Source: Oscillospiraceae bacterium | Lineage (GTDB): Bacteria; Bacillota_A; Clostridia; Monoglobales; WRBX01 | Assembly (NCBI GenBank): GCA_009784335.1 | Contig: WRBX01000051.1 | Coordinates: 1-5,519 of the forward strand | Direction: 5' to 3' | Length of the DNA: 5,519 bases | Shown here: positions 1 to 5,376 of the stretch, one piece after another | How the letters are laid out: every line of letters starts with the position of its first letter | Position numbering within the stretch: position 1 is the first letter of the stretch | Notes under the pieces: model-generated | What the model was told of the DNA's origin: nothing | Seen by the model: the letters and a program-made list of their open reading frames with translations, nothing else | Database searches by the model: none | Program-made: the position numbers and the translations under genes

Positions 1-621
1 AAAAATCCAAGTAATGTGATAAATCCATTTGTCAATCCCATTTTTGAGCACGCTTCTTTCAAGGCATTCGCATCGCATAAACCCCTCGAAAACCTCATCG
101 GAAATCGCCTGGCTGCCCACAATTTCTTCACTCACATTAATGCTCAAATATGCCATATTGGTCTTTGGCAGGATTATAAAATTGTCCATCTTATCGGCAT
201 CGCGGATAATCTTGCTATGTAGCTGCTCTCTTTCATTCAAACCATCTTCAATCCTCAGCTTATTATGATTAGCAATGGCTTTTAGAATGATATTATCAAA
301 TCTCTCATCGCAAGCAAACTTTCTGATTAGGCTCTCGTTCTTCAGCATTTCCACGCCTAAATCCGCATGATCCACCGTCTCGCTATCAATAAAACTATCG
401 TAAATTGTAATCTGCTCAAACCTGCCGATATCATGCAGCAGCGCTATAATCTTTGCCAGCTCGATATCTTCTTCGCTTAAATTCAAATCAATCGCAATCT
501 GCTCGGCAAAATGCACCACACCAAAAATATGCTTGATTTTAGTGCCGATTTTATCATTATAGGCATCATAGTCTTTTATGTATTTTTGAAACTCTGTCTC
601 TGCCCTTTTATAACTTAACAT
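1..621 (-). CDS. HD-domain metal-dependent phosphohydrolase, 3' end cut by window edge
   Basis: The minus frame stays open from ATG at 621 to base 1, giving 207 residues with no stop, so the C-terminus lies outside the window. The protein begins MLSYKRAETEFQKYIKDYD. Residues fitting the HD superfamily metal site are H31 or H37, the H63-D64 pair in LLHDIGRFEQ, H85 in DHADLG, H119 in IANHNKLR, and D141/D143 in RDADKMDN. HD proteins of this kind hydrolyse phosphate esters, often of nucleotides, using a divalent metal; the substrate here cannot be read from the sequence. The last visible residues (DKWIYHITWIF) resemble the end of the helical domain, so probably only a few dozen residues are missing. 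An AGGAG site at 628-632 overlaps the mutS2 stop, and the gene starts 9 bases after it, so it is probably cotranscribed and perhaps translationally coupled with mutS2. Confidence 0.9.
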   Translation of the reverse strand, partial: MLSYKRAETEFQKYIKDYDAYNDKIGTKIKHIFGVVHFAEQIAIDLNLSEEDIELAKIIALLHDIGRFEQITIYDSFIDSETVDHADLGVEMLKNESLIRKFACDERFDNIILKAIANHNKLRIEDGLNEREQLHSKIIRDADKMDNFIILPKTNMAYLSINVSEEIVGSQAISDEVFEGFMRCECLERSVLKNGIDKWIYHITWIF

Positions 622-627
622 TCCAAA

Positions 628-632
628 CTCCT
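628..632 (-). promoter_or_regulatory. Ribosome binding site of the HD-domain gene, overlapping the mutS2 stop
   Basis: The minus strand reads AGGAG six bases before the ATG at 621, and its first two bases lie inside the mutS2 TAG stop codon (631-633). This fixes the start of the HD gene. It suggests that ribosomes finishing mutS2 can feed directly into the next gene. Confidence 0.8.
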
Positions 633-2796
633 ATCTCAACTCTATTATCGTAACCCCGGTTTCGCCCTCGCCAAAAGTGCCGAGGCGAAAGCCGGCCACT
701 GATTTGTTGGTTTTTAGCATTTTGTGTATCTCGGTTCGAAGCGCGCCTGTGCCTTTGCCATGGATAATCGAAACCGCGCTAAGCCCGCGCATCACTGCAT
801 TATCGATAAACCCCTCAGCATCCATCACGGCATCAAGGGCATATTTCCCGCGGACATCGAGTTCCAATAAAGATTCTCTCATTTCTAACTTCTCACTTCT
901 AACTTCTGCTTGCCGACTGCTATTTACTACTTGATGTTGCCTAACTGCTGACCTACCCAATAATTCATTTGGAATAAATATGACTTCCTCATTCTCGCCC
1001 AGCATTTCATTCAACTTTGCCTTGGCTTTTATCGCATCTTTCGGCTTCTGCTTAAGCTCGGCAATTATCCTATCGGCATCCGCCCCGGCTCGCTTAATTA
1101 TCGCTTTGGCCTCCCGCTTAGCCTTAGCGATTTCATTATCATATTTCTCATTCAGTTTCGCAAGTTTATCCTCATATTGCTTCTTAATCTTTTCTATCTC
1201 CGCATTTTTAGCCATTTTCTCGCTCGATAAATTCGAAAGCCTCTGCGTTTTGGAATGCAAATTTCGCACAGCCTTCTCAAATTTCTCATGTTTAGAGTTT
1301 AGCTCTTCCTTGGCTCGAACAATAATCTCAGGAAAAATCCCCAGCCGCGAGCTAATCGCAAAAGCATTACTCTTGCCGGGCACGCCGAAAATCAGCTTAT
1401 ATGTGGGCTTCAATGTTTCAACATCAAATTCACAAGAGGCATTGGCCGCGCCCCTTTGGCTCATGCCATAAAGCTTCAGCTGGCTATAATGCGTAGTCGC
1501 CAGCGTCACCGCCCCTCTCGCCTTGGTATGCTCTAAAATCGCAATCGCCAGCGCTGCACCCTCATCAGGATCGGTCCCCGCCCCCAGCTCGTCTAAAAGC
1601 ACAAGCGAGTTTTCGTTCACCTTCTTCAAAATCCCGCTGATATTCTTGATATGCGAGGAAAATGTCGATAAATTCTGCTCAATCGACTGCTCATCGCCAA
1701 TATCGGCGAAAATCTGCTGAAAAATCGGAATATCGGAATTGGAATCCGCCGGAATCGCAAGCCCGCTCGCTGCCATCATGCAAAAAAGACCGACAGTCTT
1801 GAGCGTGACAGTCTTGCCTCCGGTATTCGGCCCGGTAATCACAAGCGTCTTAATTCCATCGCCGAGCTCCAACGAAATCGGCACAACGCGCTCGCTATCA
1901 ATCAACGGATGCCGCCCATTCACAATCTTAATATGCTTTTTATCGTTAATATTCGGAACATAACTCCCGGTCGCCAAAGCAAATTCCGCCTTGGTAAAAA
2001 TAAAATCAATCTCGGAAACGCTCTCAAAATTGCGCCAAATAATGCTTCCCTCATCAGCGATTCGCACGCTAAACTCCGCCAAAATCCGCTGAACCTCTGC
2101 ATCCTCTTCTCTTTTCAACTTGGCAATCTCGTTATGAAGCTCAACAATAAAATTAGGTTCGATAAATAAGGTCGCACCCGTTGCCGATATATCATGCACT
2201 ATTCCCTTAATCTGCCCCTTAAATTCCGCCTTAACAGGAATCACATACGCCTCGCCGCGCACAGAAATTATGCTCTCTTGCAGATATTTAGATTTTTGCA
2301 CCACAAATTTCTCAAGCTCAGATCGAATCTTGCCCTGCCTTGAAACTATCGCTCTTCTAATCTGCGCAAGGTCTCCACTTGCATTATCGCTAATCGAGTT
2401 TTCATCTAAAAATACATCTTTTATCGCCTTTCTCAATTCCCTCAAATCTTCTATAATGAAATCGGAAAAACCATCATTTTCAAAATACTTAATAAAACTA
2501 TGCGCCATTCCAAGCAGCGCGCCTATATAATAAATCTGCTCTATGCCCAGCACTCCGCCCTTTTGCGCGTGCTTCACAAAATCTCTAACATCTCGAAGCT
2601 TTGAAGCATCCGGCAAAGATTTTTGTGCTTGTAATTCAATCGCATGAGAAGTCTGCTCGCATTTTTCCCTTGCGCGCTTAAACTCAATCTCCGGCTTCAA
2701 ACCGCATACAAAAAGCTCGCAAACAGGATTCTTCGCAAACCCGGCGAGCTTTTCTTTTATCTTATTAAACTCTAAAACTTTTTCAATTTTGCTCAT
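631..2796 (-). CDS. mutS2: MutS2 family ATPase with Smr domain, linker altered
   Basis: The product is 721 residues; characterised MutS2 proteins are nearer 780. Residues 1 to about 300 hold the MutS-like core and clamp helices (LEFNKIKEKL near the start). The ATPase follows: Walker A GPNTGGKT at 322-329, STFSSHI at 377-383, Walker B LVLLDELGAGTDPDEG at 398-413, and the switch histidine in TTH at 434-436. A charged coiled coil spans about 495-590. The C-terminal Smr nuclease domain carries LDVRG at 646-650 and HGKGTGALR at 679-687. MutS2 is known to act on branched DNA and, in Bacillus subtilis, in rescue of collided ribosomes. Between coiled coil and Smr domain the usual KOW-like beta domain is mostly missing: after EEVIFIP comes a low-complexity stretch (about 614-641) encoded by repeat DNA. 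The gene starts 9 bases after the DUF6514-like gene with no clear Shine-Dalgarno site, so translation may depend on coupling. This start matches the family N-terminus. Confidence 0.96.
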   Translation of the reverse strand: MSKIEKVLEFNKIKEKLAGFAKNPVCELFVCGLKPEIEFKRAREKCEQTSHAIELQAQKSLPDASKLRDVRDFVKHAQKGGVLGIEQIYYIGALLGMAHSFIKYFENDGFSDFIIEDLRELRKAIKDVFLDENSISDNASGDLAQIRRAIVSRQGKIRSELEKFVVQKSKYLQESIISVRGEAYVIPVKAEFKGQIKGIVHDISATGATLFIEPNFIVELHNEIAKLKREEDAEVQRILAEFSVRIADEGSIIWRNFESVSEIDFIFTKAEFALATGSYVPNINDKKHIKIVNGRHPLIDSERVVPISLELGDGIKTLVITGPNTGGKTVTLKTVGLFCMMAASGLAIPADSNSDIPIFQQIFADIGDEQSIEQNLSTFSSHIKNISGILKKVNENSLVLLDELGAGTDPDEGAALAIAILEHTKARGAVTLATTHYSQLKLYGMSQRGAANASCEFDVETLKPTYKLIFGVPGKSNAFAISSRLGIFPEIIVRAKEELNSKHEKFEKAVRNLHSKTQRLSNLSSEKMAKNAEIEKIKKQYEDKLAKLNEKYDNEIAKAKREAKAIIKRAGADADRIIAELKQKPKDAIKAKAKLNEMLGENEEVIFIPNELLGRSAVRQHQVVNSSRQAEVRSEKLEMRESLLELDVRGKYALDAVMDAEGFIDNAVMRGLSAVSIIHGKGTGALRTEIHKMLKTNKSVAGFRLGTFGEGETGVTIIELR
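883..949. repeat. Tandem heptamers and imperfect direct repeats inside mutS2
   Basis: On the plus strand, 883-910 consists of four consecutive heptamers: TTCTAAC, TTCTCAC, TTCTAAC, TTCTGCT. An exact 11-base repeat, TTCTAACTTCT, therefore occurs at 883 and 897. Next to it is a second pair of imperfect repeats, TGCCGACTGCT (911-921) and TGCCTAACTGCT (938-949). Read in the mutS2 frame, the block encodes the low-complexity linker SSRQAEVRSEKLEMR just before the Smr domain. It looks like non-coding repeat DNA captured in frame. Repeats of this TTCTAAC type are, from memory, dispersed in some uncultured bacterial genomes, but I cannot check that here. Confidence 0.75.
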
Positions 2797-2805
2797 AGAG
2801 CAAGT

Positions 2806-3144
2806 TTAAACAACCTGCGCCATTTCGTCAAGAATTAATCTTTCCTCCGCTGTCGCCAGCTGCCCCACAGCAATCATATCCTCCACGATATCACGCAAAG
2901 TAACCGGTGTAACCAGATTATTCGCTAAGGTGATAATAAAATCACAGATGCGCTCGCGGGTAATGCAAACATTCTCCACCGCCTCAACTTCCACCGCAAG
3001 CACCCCATTTTTGCGCTGTTTTTTGACAATTTCAACGCCGAAAACCCTAACCTCACCCCCCTCATGCTCTATCACGCTTTCCAAAATGTGATATTCCATC
3101 CTAAAATTTCTTGCAACTGCGATCTTGTAGAGTTCCTTTTGCAT
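2806..3144 (-). CDS. DUF6514-like small protein
   Basis: The chosen ATG at 3144 gives 112 residues. An AGGTGG site lies ten bases upstream. The frame is also open back to a TTG at 3219, but that codon coincides with a candidate -35 box and the extra residues look unlike the family, so the shorter form is preferred. The pattern MEYHILESVIEHEGGEVRVFGVEIV (16-40), then TRERICDFIITLANNLVTPVTLRDIVEDMI (62-91), matches what I recall of DUF6514: a beta-rich YGIEI-type segment, then a helix ending in SPIHLxDVxEDF. That family is known mainly from Clostridia and has no established function. No signal peptide or membrane segment is visible, so the protein is probably cytosolic. It precedes mutS2 by 9 bases in the same operon. 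The family call is from memory. Confidence 0.8.
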   Translation of the reverse strand: MQKELYKIAVARNFRMEYHILESVIEHEGGEVRVFGVEIVKKQRKNGVLAVEVEAVENVCITRERICDFIITLANNLVTPVTLRDIVEDMIAVGQLATAEERLILDEMAQVV

Positions 3145-3154
3145 TTTTAATAAG

Positions 3155-3160
3155 CCACCT
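3155..3160 (-). promoter_or_regulatory. Ribosome binding site supporting the ATG at 3144
   Basis: The minus strand reads AGGTGG (within AAAGGTGG, 3155-3162) ten bases before ATG 3144. It differs from AGGAGG at one base. The spacing is slightly long but usable, and it favours the 112-residue start over the upstream TTG at 3219. Confidence 0.55.
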
Positions 3161-3190
3161 TTGATGCGTCGTCTCCCCTCGTCTAAAAAA

Positions 3191-3219
3191 ACACTAACAT
3201 CTTTTGAAACCAAAATCAA
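3191..3219 (-). promoter_or_regulatory. Candidate promoter for the DUF6514-mutS2-HD operon
   Basis: The minus strand shows TTGATT (3214-3219), a 17-base spacer and TAGTGT (3191-3196) preceded by TG one base upstream, an extended -10 arrangement. It shares TTGATT, a TTTCAAAA-like spacer and TGnTA with the divergent plus-strand promoter. The -10 box is weak (three of six bases). If used, the leader before ATG 3144 is about 40 bases. Confidence 0.35.
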
Positions 3220-3229
3220 GAAAAAGAAT

Positions 3230-3243
3230 TCGACAGTTGTCGA
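3230..3243. promoter_or_regulatory. 14-base palindrome in the divergent promoter region, possible operator
   Basis: TCGACA and TGTCGA form perfect 6-base arms around a 2-base centre. The site lies between two divergent genes, 10 bases upstream of one minus-strand -35 box and touching the -10 box of the other candidate. The core ACA-GT-TGT has the shape of sites bound by dimeric winged-helix repressors. No such regulator is encoded in the window, so a regulatory role is inference. Confidence 0.4.
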
Positions 3244-3273
3244 CTATATCTCGAAAAAAGATATTATTGGCAA
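3243..3273 (-). promoter_or_regulatory. Alternative candidate promoter for the same operon
   Basis: The minus strand reads TTGCCA (3268-3273) and TATAGT (3243-3248), each five of six against the sigma-70 consensus, but separated by 19 bases, which is longer than the ideal 17. Transcription would begin inside the palindrome at 3230-3243, which would then be placed as an operator. The sequence does not decide between this and the promoter at 3191-3219. Confidence 0.3.
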
Positions 3274-3283
3274 ATATTTCCTC

Positions 3284-3312
3284 TTGATTTTTCTTTTTCA
3301 AAATGCTATTAT
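3284..3312 (+). promoter_or_regulatory. Sigma-70 type promoter of the small membrane protein gene
   Basis: TTGATT at 3284-3289 and TATTAT at 3307-3312 are separated by exactly 17 bases, and TG stands one base upstream of the -10 box (an extended -10). Transcription would start near 3319, only some 17 bases before the ATG at 3336, leaving a very short leader that still contains the ribosome binding site. Confidence 0.65.
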
Positions 3313-3326
3313 TAAAATAATGGGAT

Positions 3327-3332
3327 GGTGAT
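3327..3332 (+). promoter_or_regulatory. Ribosome binding site of the small membrane protein gene
   Basis: GGTGAT at 3327-3332, within GATGGTGAT, matches the 3' part of the extended GGAGGTGAT consensus and ends three bases before ATG 3336. With the promoter just upstream, it supports this short frame as a real gene. Confidence 0.5.
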
Positions 3333-3335
3333 TAA

Positions 3336-3554
3336 ATGCAAATAAAAATCAAAAAACTAAGTGGTTTAGCAAAAAAAATGACACTACTTGGAATGCAAGT
3401 AGCGTGCATTGTTTTGGCCTTGGGTATAATCCTAATGGCAAAAAGCATTTCGATTTATCAATGTCAGCTCGCAACTTTCGCCGCGCAAACCTCGCTGATT
3501 ATCCTTGGCCAATCGCTGATTTTTGGCTTTTTGCTCAATAGGTTTATGGATTAA
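3336..3554 (+). CDS. Small two-helix membrane protein of unknown function
   Basis: The gene encodes 72 residues and is the only plus-strand gene supported here. The N-terminus is basic (K4, K6, K7, K13, K14). Two hydrophobic stretches follow, about residues 17-35 (LLGMQVACIVLALGIILMA) and 46-66 (ending SLIFGF), joined by a short loop holding C43, and the chain ends NRFMD. This predicts a helical hairpin in the inner membrane with both ends in the cytosol by the positive-inside rule. I recognise no family. Its reality rests on a well-spaced promoter, a ribosome binding site and the lack of any competing gene on the other strand. It is divergent from the DUF6514-like gene, sharing its control region, and convergent with tyrS. 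Confidence 0.72.
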   Translation: MQIKIKKLSGLAKKMTLLGMQVACIVLALGIILMAKSISIYQCQLATFAAQTSLIILGQSLIFGFLLNRFMD

Positions 3555-3561
3555 TCTGCTC

Positions 3562-3590
3562 CGTCATTCCGGGCTTGACCCGGAATCTCA
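3562..3590. repeat. Short palindromic repeat between convergent genes, abutting the tyrS stop
   Basis: ATTCCGGG (3566-3573) and CCCGGAAT (3579-3586) form a perfect 8-base stem with a 5-base loop. The whole unit, beginning CGTCATTCCGGG and ending GGAATCTCA, resembles a palindromic repeat I remember as widely dispersed in bacteria. The tyrS TGA (3588-3590) lies at its edge. It occupies nearly all of the gap between the small plus-strand gene and tyrS. It could act as a hairpin for both transcripts, but no U-run follows on either strand, so it is not called an intrinsic terminator. Confidence 0.75.
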
Positions 3591-4931
3591 CAGAATAATT
3601 TTATGAAAAGTTTTCTTCCCCTTGCGAATTATCAGCTCGCCATCGGTGAAGTCGGTTTGCTTTACAATATAATCAGAAGAGGTAACTTTTTCATCATTAA
3701 TAGCCACTCCGCCTTGCTCTATCAACCTGCGCCCTTCGCCCTTAGACGGTATCAACCCAATCTCAAGCATCAAATCCAATAGCAAAATTCCCTCGCCGAT
3801 ATCGATTTTCGTCGTGGGCATATTTGAATTATCGGCGCCGCCGCCAAAAAGCGCCCTGGCAGCCTCCATCGCCCTATTCGCCTGCTCCTCACCATGCACC
3901 ATTTTCGTGAGCTCCCAAGCCAAAATCTCTTTTGCCTTATTCAACTCCGCGCCTTGCCAGGTTGAAATCTCGGCAATCTCATCCAGCGGAATAAATGTCA
4001 TAAATTTCAGGCTTTTAATCACATCGGCATCCGCCACATTTCTCCAATATTGATAAAACTCATAGGCGCTCGTTTTCTTCTCATCAAGCCAAATCGCGCC
4101 CTTTTCCGATTTGCCCATTTTCTTACCTTCACTCGTGGTAATAATATTAAAAGTTATGCCGAAAACATTGCCCTTTTCTCGCTTCATCTTGCGAATCAAA
4201 TCCACGCCGCCCAAAATATTGCTCCATTGCTCATCGCCGCCCATCTGCATGCGGCACCCATATTTCTCATAAAGATGCAGAAAATCAAGGCTTTGAATCG
4301 GCAGATAACACATCTCGCCAATCGAAAGCCCCCCGCTCTCACGCCTCACCGCATAGCACTCCTGCCGCAGCATATCGTTCAGATTGAAATTAAATCCAAT
4401 GCGGATGAACTCATATACCGACATTTTGCCAATCCAATCATCGTTATTGACAACAATCGCCGCAGGCACTTCGTAGGGGCGACCCTCGCGGTCGCCCGAC
4501 GGGACACCGCAAGGGTGTCCCCTACGAACACAATTCTCACCATTTGCCTCGTAGGGGACGCCGTCCCGGGCGTCCCGCGGCGTGGGGGCGCCTTCCTCTA
4601 CCTCCACAAACTTCCCAAATTGCTCCTTAAACCTCTCAATATTATGCGCAATTTCCTCATCGCTGAGCATCTTGCGCATTTCATCCTTGCCCGTTGGGTC
4701 GCCTATCTTAGTCGTCGCCCCGCCCACAAGAAGAATCGGCCTATGCCCCGCCATCTGCAGCCGCCGCACCGTCACCAGCTGAAACAAATTCCCTATATGA
4801 AAGCTATCCGCCGTGGCATCAAAACCAATATAAAACGAAATGCTCTCATTATTAAGCGCATTTTCCACTTCCACCGGATGCGTCATCTGCGCTATCAAGC
4901 CCCGCTCTTTTAATTCCTCAAAAATTTTCAT
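3588..4931 (-). CDS. tyrS: Tyrosyl-tRNA synthetase with an in-frame repeat insertion
   Basis: The product charges tRNA-Tyr with tyrosine in the cytosol. It has 447 residues; about 405 to 420 is usual. The class I Rossmann core shows Y34 in FYIGFDATAD, HIGN at 45-48 (the HIGH motif, with N as last residue), D78 in IGDPTGK, and Y209, Q213 and D216 in YLPIQSLDF, matching the known tyrosine-binding residues. GGDEQWSNI follows at 231-239 and KMGKS, the KMSKS motif, at 271-275. An S4 RNA-binding domain occupies about 380-440. The excess length is at about residues 113-155, between FGKFVEV and AAIVVNNDDW, where two GC-rich palindromic elements are read through in frame. Removing them gives about 404 residues, and no active-site residue is disrupted. 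The start overlaps the Nudix gene by 14 bases and has a strong GGAGGGG site seven bases upstream. Confidence 0.97.
   Translation of the reverse strand: MKIFEELKERGLIAQMTHPVEVENALNNESISFYIGFDATADSFHIGNLFQLVTVRRLQMAGHRPILLVGGATTKIGDPTGKDEMRKMLSDEEIAHNIERFKEQFGKFVEVEEGAPTPRDARDGVPYEANGENCVRRGHPCGVPSGDREGRPYEVPAAIVVNNDDWIGKMSVYEFIRIGFNFNLNDMLRQECYAVRRESGGLSIGEMCYLPIQSLDFLHLYEKYGCRMQMGGDEQWSNILGGVDLIRKMKREKGNVFGITFNIITTSEGKKMGKSEKGAIWLDEKKTSAYEFYQYWRNVADADVIKSLKFMTFIPLDEIAEISTWQGAELNKAKEILAWELTKMVHGEEQANRAMEAARALFGGGADNSNMPTTKIDIGEGILLLDLMLEIGLIPSKGEGRRLIEQGGVAINDEKVTSSDYIVKQTDFTDGELIIRKGKKTFHKIIL
4470..4528. repeat. Palindromic element A inside tyrS, three-way-junction fold
   Basis: The outer arms TTCGTAGGGG (4470-4479) and CCCCTACGAA (4519-4528) are perfect 10-base complements. 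Within them are two hairpins: GGGCGACC/GGTCGCCC (4477-4484 with 4490-4497) and GGGACACC/GGTGTCCC (4501-4508 with 4514-4521), each with an 8-base stem and 5-base loop. The inner stems compete with the last three pairs of the outer one. In the tyrS frame it encodes about residues 135-154, including GDREGRPYE. The GC content is far above that of the surrounding gene. Confidence 0.88.
4549..4592. repeat. Related palindromic element B inside tyrS
   Basis: The element starts with TCGTAGGGG (4549-4557), identical to 4471-4479 of element A, and contains the hairpin GGGACGCC (4555-4562) with GGCGTCCC (4569-4576). A closing CCCCTACGA arm is absent, so it is a partial or different version. In the tyrS frame it encodes about residues 114-128 (GAPTPRDARDGVPYE), whose RDGVPYE echoes REGRPYE from element A. 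Only 20 bases (ANGENC in protein) separate the two elements. The left boundary near 4592 is approximate. Confidence 0.75.
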
Positions 4932-5376
4932 CTAATATCCCCTCCAAAGAATTTGAAAGCTCTTTTTCAAAATTCTCTCTAAACTGACTCTGCAAAAGGT
5001 GTTCTAATGGAACAAATCTTTCCCTTGGCAATTCTTCAATATCCACCCAATACCATCCTTCACATTTATTTGGTTCCATCACTTCAGGCACGCCTTCAAA
5101 AGAATCAACAGCAATAAATATCGTTATGTAATGCTTGTTTTCTTTTTCAAATACATCATTGGTAATTCCCATGAATCTTGGATTTTCCACATGCAATCCA
5201 GTTTCTTCAAATGTTTCTCTAATTGCAGTTTCTTCCCAACTTTCGCCAAACTCCAAATGCCCACCTGGGAAAGCATATGTGTTTTCTCCGTGACTACCCA
5301 ACCTCTTCCCAATCAAAAACTTGCCGTCTCTTATCGCACATACCCCAACGCCTACTCTTACATTTGGTCTTTCCAT
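4918..5376 (-). CDS. Nudix hydrolase, NUDT15/MTH2-like
   Basis: The product has 152 residues with a complete Nudix box at 39-61: G39, E45, R53, E54, E57, E58 and G60 fit GX5EX7REUXEEXGU. The segment FPGGHLEFGESWEETAIRET and the later EKENKHYITIFI and KCEGWYWVDIEELP closely resemble human NUDT15 and related bacterial nucleotide-triphosphate pyrophosphatases. Such enzymes use Mg2+ to hydrolyse nucleoside triphosphates, often oxidised or otherwise non-canonical ones, to monophosphate and pyrophosphate. The exact substrate here is inference. No signal peptide is seen, so it is cytosolic. It starts at an ATG five bases after AGGAGG, overlaps the upstream gene by 19 bases and the tyrS start by 14, and so belongs to one transcript with both. 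Confidence 0.93.
   Translation of the reverse strand: MERPNVRVGVGVCAIRDGKFLIGKRLGSHGENTYAFPGGHLEFGESWEETAIRETFEETGLHVENPRFMGITNDVFEKENKHYITIFIAVDSFEGVPEVMEPNKCEGWYWVDIEELPRERFVPLEHLLQSQFRENFEKELSNSLEGILDENF
4939..4945 (-). promoter_or_regulatory. Ribosome binding site of tyrS, inside the Nudix gene
   Basis: The minus strand reads GGAGGGG with seven bases to the tyrS ATG at 4931. The site lies within the last codons of the Nudix gene, whose stop is 14 bases into tyrS. This supports the start and coupled expression. No T-box-like leader is possible here, because the upstream bases are coding. Confidence 0.85.

Noticed and set aside
16..268. Two short plus-strand frames at the left edge
   Set aside because: The minus strand here encodes a convincing HD-domain protein across the whole stretch; the plus frames have no ribosome binding site or recognisable motif.
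980..1471. 163-codon plus-strand frame rich in S, F, A and L
   Set aside because: It is antisense to the MutS2 coiled coil. Lys/Glu codons read backwards give Phe/Leu/Ser, producing a false membrane-like protein.
3145..3219. N-terminal extension of the DUF6514-like protein from TTG at 3219
   Set aside because: The TTG lies in a candidate -35 box, has no ribosome binding site, and the extension does not resemble the family; ATG 3144 with AGGTGG is the better start.
3555..3587. Intrinsic terminator between the convergent genes
   Set aside because: The hairpin is good but neither strand has a T-run after it; it is better described as a dispersed palindromic repeat.
4470..4592. Possible CRISPR-like array or tRNA from the paired palindromes
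   Set aside because: There are only two non-identical units with a 20-base gap and they are read in the tyrS frame. The cloverleaf lacks tRNA landmarks such as a TTCGA T-loop and an acceptor end.
4050..4913. Long open frame of 287 codons on the plus strand opposite tyrS
   Set aside because: It lies wholly antisense to a clear TyrRS, its protein is low-complexity and rich in H, R and A with no family pattern, and it has no ribosome binding site. It is a shadow of the codon bias in tyrS and of the GC-rich repeats.
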